In this document: positions 37,936 to 46,090 of the stretch, one piece after another
How positions within the stretch are numbered: position 1 is the first letter of the stretch
How the letters are laid out: every line of letters starts with the position of its first letter
Assembly: GCF_900454025.1 (NCBI RefSeq)
Contig: NZ_UGQM01000001.1
Coordinates: 4,898,001-4,962,000, forward strand
Length of the DNA: 64,000 nucleotides
Source: Mycolicibacterium gilvum
GTDB taxonomy: Bacteria > Actinomycetota > Actinomycetes > Mycobacteriales > Mycobacteriaceae
Direction of reading: 5' to 3'
Notes under the pieces: generated by a model
Told to the model about the DNA's origin: nothing
Seen by the model: the letters and a program-made list of their open reading frames with translations, nothing else
The model's database searches: none
Program-made: the position numbers and the translations under genes

Positions 37936-39945
37936 TCACACCTCGATAGGTGGCCGGAGCCGGTCCACCGTGTACTGCCGATTCCGTCTGGCAGCCCACG
38001 CACTGGTCGCCAGCGACGCGGCGAGCAGCCCGGCCAGCACGCCGATCCCGACCCACAGCCGGGAGTCGACGCCGCCGACGGTCAACTGGCGTAGCCCGTT
38101 GACCGCATAGGTCATCGGGTCGAACGGGTGCAGGATCTGGAACGGCTTCGCCGTCGTCTCGACCGGATAGATGCCACCCGCCGAGACCAGCTGCAGCATC
38201 AGGAATGCCAGCGTGACCACCCGGCCGACGGCGACCCCGAACAGCGCGTTGAACGCCTGGATCAGCGCCAGGAACGTGCCACCGATCAGCACCAGGAAAC
38301 CGACCGTCGCCACCGGATGCTTCGCCTGCAACCCGACCCCGAAGTGCACCACGACATACATCACGAACACCTGGCACACCACGACCAGCAACGCGGGCCA
38401 GAACGAGGCCAGCACCACCCGCAACGCGCCCAGCCCGTTGACGATCGGTCGGGATCGCAACGGCGACAACAGCATCCACACGATCAACGCGCCGATGAAC
38501 AGGGCCAGTGGAAGGAAGAACGGTGCGAAGCCCGTGCCGAAGGTGGGCGCCGGATTGTCGGTCACCAGATCGGCGCCCACCGGCGCGGCCAGGGTCCGGG
38601 CCACCTCGGTGCGTTGCTGCGGTGTCCACGAGGGGATTTGTGTGCTGCCGTCGCGCAACCTGGTGGCCAACTCCTGCCCGCCGGCCCGCAACTTCCCGGT
38701 CCCCTCGGCCAGATCGTGTGCCCCGGCCGCGAGTTCACGCCCACCACCGGCCAGCTGCACCAGGCCGTCGGCGAGCCGCTGAGCGCCCGAGTTCAACTGA
38801 TCCACCCCGTCTCTGAGCGAGGCGACATCGGACCGCAGTCCCCCGTTCAGGGCCCGCGCGAGGAAGACCCGCAGCGTGCTCTGCGGGTCGCCCAACTCGC
38901 TCTCCAACCGGGAAGCGCTGTCGCGCAGACGGATCAGACCCTCGTCGGTGGTCGGGTCGATACCCTGCGCGCGCAGCAGACGTTGTGCGCCGGCGAGGGC
39001 GTGCCCGGCGTCGCGCACCGCCGGGTCGGGACTGGACTGCAGAAATCCGACAGAGTGGTCGACGATCGCGGCGGCCTGCGCGGTGTTGACGTTCAGGGCT
39101 GCGAGGCGGTCCGTGGTCGAACGGACCGCACCGGAGAGGTGCTGCGCGGCGACAGCCACGTCGTCGGGGTTCAACCCCACGGCACCGACCCGGTCGAGCA
39201 TTTCCAGCAACGGTCCCGTCGTCTTGTCGATCGACGTGGCCAATCGCTGTGTCCCGGCAGCCAACTCGGCCGAGCCGTCCTGCGCGGTGTTCAGACCGGA
39301 GGACAGCGTGTCGGCACCGCCGGCCAACCGACGAGCCCCGTCGTCGGCCGTGCCGAGACCCGTCGCGAGCTGCTGCGCACCGTCGGCGGCCTGCTGCAGG
39401 CCCTGCCCCGCATCGGTCAGGCCCGTCACCACCGTGCCGACGGACCGCTCACCGATCTCGGCGTTGACCTGGTTGACGATCTCACGGGAGGCGTTCTGGC
39501 CGATGACGGAGGCGAGGTAGTTGTTGGCGTCGTTGAAGGTGAACCGGATCGTCGCCTGCCGCGGATCGCCACCCGACGGGGACGCGACGCTCGCACTGAA
39601 GTCCTCCGGCAGCGTGATCGAGAAGTAGTAATCGCCTGCCGCTACACCCTCGGCGGCCTCCTGAGCTGACATCTCGGTCAGGTGCAGCTGGCCGGAATCG
39701 ATCAACGCCCGCGCGACCTCATCGCCGGCCCGCAGGTCCTGTCCCTGCGCCGACGCGCCGCGGTCCTCGTTGACCAGCGCCACCGGAACCTTGTTGACCT
39801 CGGCGAACGGGTTCCAGAACGCCCACAGGTACATCGCGCCGTACAGCAGCGGCATCACGATGATCGTGGCCAGCGCGATCCGCGGCAGCCGGCCGTGGAA
39901 GTACCGCGAGAGATCGGTGCCCAGCGACATCCCCGCAAGCGCCAT
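37936..39945 (-). CDS. YhgE/Pip-type ABC-2-like membrane protein
   Basis: ATG 39945 overlaps the upstream stop (TGATG); 669 residues. One N-terminal helix, then a long extracytoplasmic region (about 50-490) rich in heptad-like Gly/Ala/Leu repeats ('GLQQAADGAQQLATGLGTAD' style), then five C-terminal helices of the ABC-2 permease type. This is the YhgE/Pip architecture of Gram-positive bacteria and is similar to ESX/EsaA-like and MmpL-like accessory exporters. It may export lipids or peptides. The adjacent ATPase-like gene is degenerate. Confidence 0.87.
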   Translation of the reverse strand: MALAGMSLGTDLSRYFHGRLPRIALATIIVMPLLYGAMYLWAFWNPFAEVNKVPVALVNEDRGASAQGQDLRAGDEVARALIDSGQLHLTEMSAQEAAEGVAAGDYYFSITLPEDFSASVASPSGGDPRQATIRFTFNDANNYLASVIGQNASREIVNQVNAEIGERSVGTVVTGLTDAGQGLQQAADGAQQLATGLGTADDGARRLAGGADTLSSGLNTAQDGSAELAAGTQRLATSIDKTTGPLLEMLDRVGAVGLNPDDVAVAAQHLSGAVRSTTDRLAALNVNTAQAAAIVDHSVGFLQSSPDPAVRDAGHALAGAQRLLRAQGIDPTTDEGLIRLRDSASRLESELGDPQSTLRVFLARALNGGLRSDVASLRDGVDQLNSGAQRLADGLVQLAGGGRELAAGAHDLAEGTGKLRAGGQELATRLRDGSTQIPSWTPQQRTEVARTLAAPVGADLVTDNPAPTFGTGFAPFFLPLALFIGALIVWMLLSPLRSRPIVNGLGALRVVLASFWPALLVVVCQVFVMYVVVHFGVGLQAKHPVATVGFLVLIGGTFLALIQAFNALFGVAVGRVVTLAFLMLQLVSAGGIYPVETTAKPFQILHPFDPMTYAVNGLRQLTVGGVDSRLWVGIGVLAGLLAASLATSAWAARRNRQYTVDRLRPPIEV

Positions 39946-40646
39946 CAGGCGACACCTCCCGGATCGCCCGCCCACTCGGGGCGGGTGATGGTCCCGACGA
40001 CGATCTGGCGTACCGCGTGACCGCTGACGCCGTTGGCCCCGGCGGTGACGATCGTCTGCCGGTCACCGAGCGCGGCGAGGCGCTGCACCAGCAGATCGCG
40101 GCTCCCGTCCTCGGCGACGCGGTCGATACCCCCGACGACCAGCAGCGCCGGCCGGACCGAGTTAGCCAACGCGATGAGCAACAGCATCGCGTCGAGCTCG
40201 CCGAGTTCCTCGACCGGCGCCGTCGCCGCCGGTATCGGCAGATCTCCGAACACGGGCCCGCAGAACCCGGCCACCTCGGCGTCGTCGGCTCGGCGAATCG
40301 CTCTGTACCACGGGGCATCCCAGCGCATCTTCTCCGTCACCAGCTCGCCGACGGTGGCCGTCTGCGCGACGTCGTCGACACCGTCGACCGCGGCCACCGC
40401 GGCGATCCCGAAGATGCTGCGCGCTCCGGTCCGGCCCAAGACGCTCAGACGGCCCGACGTGGGTCGCATGCGTCCGGCCAGGGTCAGCAGCAACGCCGTG
40501 CGGCCGACGCCGGGAGGGCACACCAGCACGGTCACGCCGCCTTCGTCGACGTCGAGATCCACAGGACCGTAGAGCGGCCCTGCCGGGCCATTCAACGTGA
40601 GCGCCCGCGCAGTGATCGCGAGCTCGGCAGCCGGTGCGTCTGACAC
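39945..40646 (-). CDS. Degenerate ABC-type ATPase paired with YhgE/Pip protein
   Basis: GTG 40646 gives 233 residues; GTG 40667 is also possible. The ABC fold can be followed ('TARALTLNGPAGPLYGPVDL'), but Walker A reads CPPGVGRT with Arg in place of the invariant Lys, Walker B (LLVVGGID) lacks the Asp-Glu, and no LSGGQ signature is visible. It probably binds nucleotide weakly or serves as a structural partner of the 37936-39945 permease, with which it is translationally coupled. Confidence 0.72.
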   Translation of the reverse strand: MSDAPAAELAITARALTLNGPAGPLYGPVDLDVDEGGVTVLVCPPGVGRTALLLTLAGRMRPTSGRLSVLGRTGARSIFGIAAVAAVDGVDDVAQTATVGELVTEKMRWDAPWYRAIRRADDAEVAGFCGPVFGDLPIPAATAPVEELGELDAMLLLIALANSVRPALLVVGGIDRVAEDGSRDLLVQRLAALGDRQTIVTAGANGVSGHAVRQIVVGTITRPEWAGDPGGVA

Positions 40647-40718
40647 CAGGCAATCCCACCACACCACGGTGCGCGTATCGCTAAATCGTTGACAGTGGCA
40701 CGAATTGGGGTCGGTGCG

Positions 40719-41165
40719 TCACGCCACCGCGAGCGCGGCCAGCATCGCGCACGACGTGACCAGCATCAGAGGTATGCGCGCCATGCTGCGTCGGGTCCAC
40801 CGGAGCGCGGCCGCCTCGTCGACGTCGGCGGGGTTCCTCCGCTCGAAGTCGGCCGCCTTGGGGACCAGGTCGAACAGTGCCCACAGCCGCATCGTCGCGT
40901 GACTCACCAGCGCCACCACCAGCGCCGCACCGACGCGCGGCGCATCCCACGTGAGAATCAGCGTCACGACGAGCAGGATCTCGAACACGATGGGCGCCGG
41001 GAGCCAGAACCGTACCCGGGAGATCCCGCCGTTTCGCGACTGGATGATGCCGGGCCGCTTCGGCCAGGATGGATCGACCACCACCGACTCGTAGACGGCC
41101 CCGCCGAGCGCGACGCAAGCGGCCAGGGTGGTGGCGGCGATCAGGACGAGCAACGGGGTCCCCAC
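40719..41165 (-). CDS. Conserved four-helix membrane protein
   Basis: 148 residues from GTG 41165. About four hydrophobic segments: 'LLVLIAATTLAACVALGGAV', 'IVFEILLVVTLILTW', 'VGAALVVALVSHATMRLWAL' and 'LMLVTSCAMLAALAVA'. I do not recognise a catalytic motif; it is similar in layout to small DUF1772-like membrane proteins. It diverges from the epoxide hydrolase gene by 32 bp (41166-41197). Function unknown. Confidence 0.68.
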   Translation of the reverse strand: MGTPLLVLIAATTLAACVALGGAVYESVVVDPSWPKRPGIIQSRNGGISRVRFWLPAPIVFEILLVVTLILTWDAPRVGAALVVALVSHATMRLWALFDLVPKAADFERRNPADVDEAAALRWTRRSMARIPLMLVTSCAMLAALAVA

Positions 41166-41197
41166 ACCCTCCGATTATCCTGATGCCAGGATGTGCC

Positions 41198-42301
41198 ATG
41201 GCCCACATTCAGCCGTTCCGCATCGATGTGCCCGATTCAGTACTCACCGACCTCGCCGAACGGCTGCAGCGCACCCGCTGGCCGGAGCCCGAGTGTGTCG
41301 ACGACTGGAGCCAGGGCATCCCGCTGGCGTACACCCGCGAGTTGGCAGACTACTGGGCCAACGAATATGACTGGCGCTCACGGGAATCCATGCTGAACCG
41401 GTTCGACCAGTTCACCACCGAGATCGACGGCCTCGACATCCATTTCGTCCATCAGCGCTCGCCGCGCCCCGACGCTTTCCCGCTGATCATCACCCACGGC
41501 TGGCCCGGCTCGATCGTGGAGTTCCAGAAGGTGATCGCCCCGCTGACCGAGGCCGGCTTCCACGTCGTGTGCCCCTCGCTGCCCGGATACGGCTTCTCCG
41601 GCAAGCCGACCGCCACCGGGTGGGGCGTCGAACGCATTGCCGCCGCCTGGGACGAACTGATGGTGCGGCTGGGATACGACCGGTACGGCGCCCAGGGCGG
41701 CGACTGGGGCGCGGCGGTCACCACGCAGATCGGCCGCAACGTCGGGCACTGCGTCGCGATCCACACCAACATGCCGTTCGGACGTCCCCCGAAGTCACTG
41801 TCCGACCCCGACGCCGACGAGGTCGCAGCGTTGGAAAGGCTTGGCTACTACCAGAAGTGGGACTCGGGCTACTCGAAGCAGCAGGCGACGCGACCGCAGA
41901 CACTGGGTTACGGGCTCGTCGACTCGCCGGTGGCCCAGATGGCGTGGATCGTCGAGAAGTTCTGGTCGTGGATGGACTGTGACGGCCATCCCGAGAACGT
42001 GCTGACCAAAGACGAACTGCTCGACAACGTGATGCTGTACTGGGCCACCGCCACCGGCGCGTCGTCGGCGCGGCTGTACTGGGAGAGCTTCGGCGCCTTC
42101 GGCGGTGGCGACCCCGTCACGCTGCCCACCGGGGTCGCGTCCTTCCCGAAGGAGATCCTGCGCTCGCCCCGGCACTGGTGCGAGGGCAACTACACCATCA
42201 CCCGGTGGACGACGATGCCCCGCGGCGGGCATTTCGCCGCGTTCGAGCAGCCGTCGTCGTTCGTCGACGATGTCGCGGCGTTCTTCGACGACTTCCGGTA
42301 G
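41198..42301 (+). CDS. Microsomal-type epoxide hydrolase
   Basis: 367 residues. An N-terminal EHN lid domain ('FRIDVPDSVLTDLAERLQ', 'RTRWPEP') is followed by an alpha/beta-hydrolase. Oxyanion HGWPGS, nucleophile Asp in GAQGGDWG, and the His of PRGGHFAAFEQP complete the triad; ring-opening tyrosines are likely in the lid. It hydrolyses epoxides to diols in detoxification or catabolism. ATG 41198 is used; an in-frame ATG at 41183 is possible. Single gene, with no operon partner downstream. Confidence 0.93.
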   Translation: MAHIQPFRIDVPDSVLTDLAERLQRTRWPEPECVDDWSQGIPLAYTRELADYWANEYDWRSRESMLNRFDQFTTEIDGLDIHFVHQRSPRPDAFPLIITHGWPGSIVEFQKVIAPLTEAGFHVVCPSLPGYGFSGKPTATGWGVERIAAAWDELMVRLGYDRYGAQGGDWGAAVTTQIGRNVGHCVAIHTNMPFGRPPKSLSDPDADEVAALERLGYYQKWDSGYSKQQATRPQTLGYGLVDSPVAQMAWIVEKFWSWMDCDGHPENVLTKDELLDNVMLYWATATGASSARLYWESFGAFGGGDPVTLPTGVASFPKEILRSPRHWCEGNYTITRWTTMPRGGHFAAFEQPSSFVDDVAAFFDDFR

Positions 42302-42368
42302 GCCGCGAGACCGCCCTCACGGTAGTGCCGGCGGCGAAACAGCTACCGTGGCGGCAGTTTCGCGACAC

Positions 42369-44186
42369 TCAGGCCAGGGACTGCACCCACGACCGGTGCA
42401 GCGCGGCGTAGTGACCGCCCTCGCGCGCGGTCAACTCCTCGGGCGGACCGTCCTCGACGATGCGACCGTGTTCGAGCACCAGTACCCGGTCGGCGATCTG
42501 CACCGTCGAGAGCCGATGCGCGATGACGACCGCGGTCCGGTCGGCGAGCACCGTCTCCAACGCCCGCTGCACCAGACGCTCGCTCGGGATGTCGAGCGAC
42601 GACGTCGCCTCGTCGAGGATCAGGACCGCCGGGTCGGCGAGGAACGCGCGCGCGAAGGCGACCAGCTGCCGCTGCCCTGCCGACAACCGTCCACCGCGCT
42701 TGGCGACGTCGGTGTCATACCCGTCGGGCAGGACGTCGATAAAGGTGTGCGCCCCCACCGCGCGGGCGGCGGCACGCACCTCGTCGTCGGTGGCCCCGGG
42801 TCTGCCGAACCGGATGTTGTCGGCGATCGTGCCGCCGAACATGAAGTTCTCCTGGGTGACCATCACGACGTGGCGGCGAAGATCGGCCTGCGACATGTCC
42901 CTGAGGTCGACGCCGTCGAGGCTGACCGTGCCCGAGCCCGGGTCGTAGAACCGGGTGATCAGCTTCGCGATCGTCGTCTTGCCCGCCCCCGTGGTACCGA
43001 CCAGGGCGACGGTCTGTCCCGCGGGGATCACCAGATCGAGACCGGGCAGGACGGGACGCCCGGGCACGTAGGCGAAATGCACGTCGAGCAGGGCGACCTC
43101 ACCCCGGACCTCGTCGACACGCACCGGCTTGGCGGGATCGCTGATGCCCGGCTTCTCCGCGAGCACCCCGGCGAGCTTCTCCAACGCCGAGGACGCGGAC
43201 TGAAATGTGTTGAAGAACTGCGAGATCTCCTGCATGGGCTCGAAGAACATCCGCAGGTACAGCAGGAATGCGGTGAGCGTGCCGATCGTCATCTCGCCGT
43301 GCAACGCGCGGTAGCCGCCGTAGAGCAGCACCACACCGGTGGTCAGATTGCCGACCAGCTTCACGCCGGGCATGAACACCGCGAGCAGCTTGAACGTCCG
43401 CTCGTTGATCTCGCGGTACCGGTCAGCGACGTCCTCGAAGATCTGCTGATTGCGCGGCTCGCGCCGGTAGGCCTGGACCGCCTTGATACCGGTCATCGTC
43501 TCGACGAACTGCACGATCACCAGCGCGGAGATCTCGCGCACCTCGCGGTAGGTCTTCGACGACTCCCGCTGGAACCACCACACCAGAAGCACCAGGACGG
43601 GAAACGCGACCAGACACATCAGGCCGAGCTTCACGTCGAGCACCACCAGCAGCACCGCCGTGCCCACCATCGTCAGCACCGCGGTGATCAGGCTGTCGAA
43701 ACCGGTCTCCAGCATGTCCTGGATCGCCTCGACGTCGTTGGTGGACCGGCTCACCACCCGACCGGAGGTGTAGCGGTCGTGGAACGCGATGTCCAGTCGC
43801 CCGAAGTGCCGGAACACCCGGCGGCGCAGCTCGAGGAGCACCTTCTGTCCGATCCGGCCCGAGCGGCGCAGAAAGTACATCCGCCCGACCGCCTGGACGA
43901 CGACCACACCGCACAGCGTGGCCACGATCGTCATCAGGGTGATGGCCGGCCCGCCCTCGAGCAGCGGAGGGATGCCGTCGTCGATGCCCTTCTGCACGAG
44001 AATCGGAACCGACAGGCGCGCGGCGTTCTCCACCACGACGACGACCGCGAGCAGCACCACCGCCCACCGGTACGGCCGCAGCAGCGACCCGAGCAGCGCC
44101 CGGGCCTCCCGCTGTCGGGGGACGGTCTCGTCGATCGGGAGGTCGGCGCTCTCGTCGAACTTGCCGCGCCAGTTCGTCTCGGTCAT
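42369..44186 (-). CDS. ABC exporter half-transporter (catalytic NBD)
   Basis: 605 residues with six N-terminal helices and a C-terminal nucleotide-binding domain: Walker A GTTGAGKTT, signature RLSAGQ, Walker B VLILDEATSSLD with the catalytic Glu, H-loop IAHRLST. ATG 44186 overlaps the preceding gene's stop (ATGA). It most likely pairs with the 44183-46090 protein as a heterodimeric drug or lipid exporter. Confidence 0.93.
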   Translation of the reverse strand: MTETNWRGKFDESADLPIDETVPRQREARALLGSLLRPYRWAVVLLAVVVVVENAARLSVPILVQKGIDDGIPPLLEGGPAITLMTIVATLCGVVVVQAVGRMYFLRRSGRIGQKVLLELRRRVFRHFGRLDIAFHDRYTSGRVVSRSTNDVEAIQDMLETGFDSLITAVLTMVGTAVLLVVLDVKLGLMCLVAFPVLVLLVWWFQRESSKTYREVREISALVIVQFVETMTGIKAVQAYRREPRNQQIFEDVADRYREINERTFKLLAVFMPGVKLVGNLTTGVVLLYGGYRALHGEMTIGTLTAFLLYLRMFFEPMQEISQFFNTFQSASSALEKLAGVLAEKPGISDPAKPVRVDEVRGEVALLDVHFAYVPGRPVLPGLDLVIPAGQTVALVGTTGAGKTTIAKLITRFYDPGSGTVSLDGVDLRDMSQADLRRHVVMVTQENFMFGGTIADNIRFGRPGATDDEVRAAARAVGAHTFIDVLPDGYDTDVAKRGGRLSAGQRQLVAFARAFLADPAVLILDEATSSLDIPSERLVQRALETVLADRTAVVIAHRLSTVQIADRVLVLEHGRIVEDGPPEELTAREGGHYAALHRSWVQSLA

Positions 44187-46090
44187 GAGCGACGCTCCAG
44201 CATCTCTCGCTCCCGCACGTCGCCGTCGAGCACCTCGTGATCCAGCCGGGCGCGTTCTTCGTCTCTCTCCCAGTCACATTCGCGTTCGCTGCCGTCGTCG
44301 AGTTCGTCGTCGGCCGCCAGCAGATACCGGTACTCGGGTACGCCGGCGAGCAGTTCGGCGTGGGTGCCGACGTGGGTGACGGTGCCGTTCTGCAGCAGCG
44401 CCACCCGGTCGGCCAGCAGCACCGTCGACGCGCGATGCGCCACGACGATGCCGGTCACCTCGTGCAGGACACGTCGCAGCGCTTCCTCGACGACGGCCTC
44501 GGTGTGCACATCGAGCGCCGAGAGCGTGTCGTCGAGGACCAGGATCCGGGGCCTGGTCAGGATCGCGCGTGCCAGCGAAAGACGTTGCCGCTGACCGCCG
44601 GACAGACTCATGCCCTGTTCGCCGATCCGGGTGTCCAGACCGAAGGGCAGGTCGTAGACGAACTGCGCGGCGGCGATCTCGACGGCTTGTCGCAGGTCCT
44701 CGTCCGTCGCATCGGGACGACCCAGTCTCAGGTTCTCGGCAACCGACATCGAGAACAGCGTCGGATCCTCGAACGCGGTCGCGACCGTTTCGCGCAGCGC
44801 ACTCAGCGACAACTCGCGGATGTCCTGGGCGTCCACCCTGATCTCCCCCTCGGTGACGTCGTAGAGCCGCGACAACAACCCCACCAACACCGACTTGCCC
44901 GAACCCGTCGCCCCGACCAGCGCCAGCGTCTCCCCCGGTTCCACGGTGACGGTGACGTGGCGTAACGCCCATCTGTCCGGCTCCGAGTCGGGGAACCTGA
45001 AGCCGACGTCGACCAGTTCCAGCCGTCCGCCGCGCGGCGCCTGCTCGCGCGGGCCGTCGGCGATATCCTTTGGCGCGTCGAAGATCTCGGCGATCCGGTT
45101 GGCCGCGGTGAACGACTCCTGGGTCATCGACAGCAGGAAGCCCAGCGACGCGATCGGCCACACCAGGGACAGCATCATCGTGATGAACGCGACCAGCGTG
45201 CCCATCGTCACGTGGCCGTGCCCGGCGGCGTACGCACCGAAACCGAGCACGATGATCAGCGTCAGGTTCGGGATGATCTCCAGCAGGGTCCAGAACTTCG
45301 CCGATACCGACACCCGGCCGATCTGCGTGTCGTACAGATCGGTCAGTTGCTCGTCGAACCGGTCGTAGACGTAGTCCTCACGGCCGAACGACTTCACCAC
45401 CCGCAGACCCAGCGCGGCTTCCTCGACATGGGTGGCGACGTGGCCCGCCTGATCCTGCGCCAGCCGCGAGAGCCGCGTGTACTCCTGCTGGAAGTGCAGC
45501 ACGGTCAGCGTGATCGGCACGATCGAGACCAGCACCACCACGCCGAGCGGCCAGTACATCACCAGCAGGATCACCGTGACGACGGTGATCTGCAGGACGT
45601 TGAGCATCAGGAAGATCAGGCCGAACGACATGAAACGGCGAATCGTGCTCAGGTCGTTCATGATTCGCGACAGCAGCTGCCCGGACTGCCATCGGCCGTG
45701 GAACGACATCGGCAGGATCTGCAGGCGGGCGTAGAGCTGCTTGCGGATGTCTGCCTCGACGCCCATCGTCGCGCGCGCGACCAGCCAGCGACGGATGAAC
45801 CACAGCACCGCCTCGGTCACCCCGACGCCGAGGGCGGCGGCACCGACCAACCAGAGTCCCTGCTGGTCCTGCTGGCGCACCGGACCGTCGATGACGGCCT
45901 TGGTCATCAACGGGATCGAGATGGTCGCGGCGAGGCTGGCCAGCGCGACGACGATCATCACGATCCAGCGACCGCGGTAGGGCAGCAGATAGGGCATCAT
46001 CCGCCACAGGTCCGAACTGGGCCTCACCCGGGACGGCGGCGGCCCGATCGCGGGCGCCGCATGCAGGGAGTCGGTCCGGGAGTCAGCCAC
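44183..46090 (-). CDS. ABC exporter half-transporter (degenerate NBD)
   Basis: 635 residues from GTG 46090, overlapping the upstream gene by 8 bp. Six membrane helices, Walker A GATGSGKS, signature SLSGGQRQR, and Walker B VLDDTLSALD, where Asp replaces the catalytic Glu, the mark of the non-catalytic half in asymmetric exporters such as TM287/288 or BmrCD. A charged C-terminal tail ('DDGSERECDWERDEERARLD') follows the NBD. Confidence 0.93.
   Translation of the reverse strand: MADSRTDSLHAAPAIGPPPSRVRPSSDLWRMMPYLLPYRGRWIVMIVVALASLAATISIPLMTKAVIDGPVRQQDQQGLWLVGAAALGVGVTEAVLWFIRRWLVARATMGVEADIRKQLYARLQILPMSFHGRWQSGQLLSRIMNDLSTIRRFMSFGLIFLMLNVLQITVVTVILLVMYWPLGVVVLVSIVPITLTVLHFQQEYTRLSRLAQDQAGHVATHVEEAALGLRVVKSFGREDYVYDRFDEQLTDLYDTQIGRVSVSAKFWTLLEIIPNLTLIIVLGFGAYAAGHGHVTMGTLVAFITMMLSLVWPIASLGFLLSMTQESFTAANRIAEIFDAPKDIADGPREQAPRGGRLELVDVGFRFPDSEPDRWALRHVTVTVEPGETLALVGATGSGKSVLVGLLSRLYDVTEGEIRVDAQDIRELSLSALRETVATAFEDPTLFSMSVAENLRLGRPDATDEDLRQAVEIAAAQFVYDLPFGLDTRIGEQGMSLSGGQRQRLSLARAILTRPRILVLDDTLSALDVHTEAVVEEALRRVLHEVTGIVVAHRASTVLLADRVALLQNGTVTHVGTHAELLAGVPEYRYLLAADDELDDGSERECDWERDEERARLDHEVLDGDVREREMLERRS

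Noticed and set aside
37883..38629. Minus-strand open frame overlapping the YhgE/Pip gene
   Set aside because: It lies in another frame of the same strand inside the permease gene and translates to Arg/Gly/Asp-rich sequence without a domain.
40681..41208. Alternative minus-strand frame over the small membrane protein gene
   Set aside because: The 40719-41165 frame gives four plausible membrane helices; this one gives Arg/Gly-rich low-complexity sequence.
42105..44240. Plus-strand open frame of 711 codons opposite an ABC exporter gene
   Set aside because: Shadow of the high-GC third-position pattern of the ABC gene; the translation has no recognisable domain.
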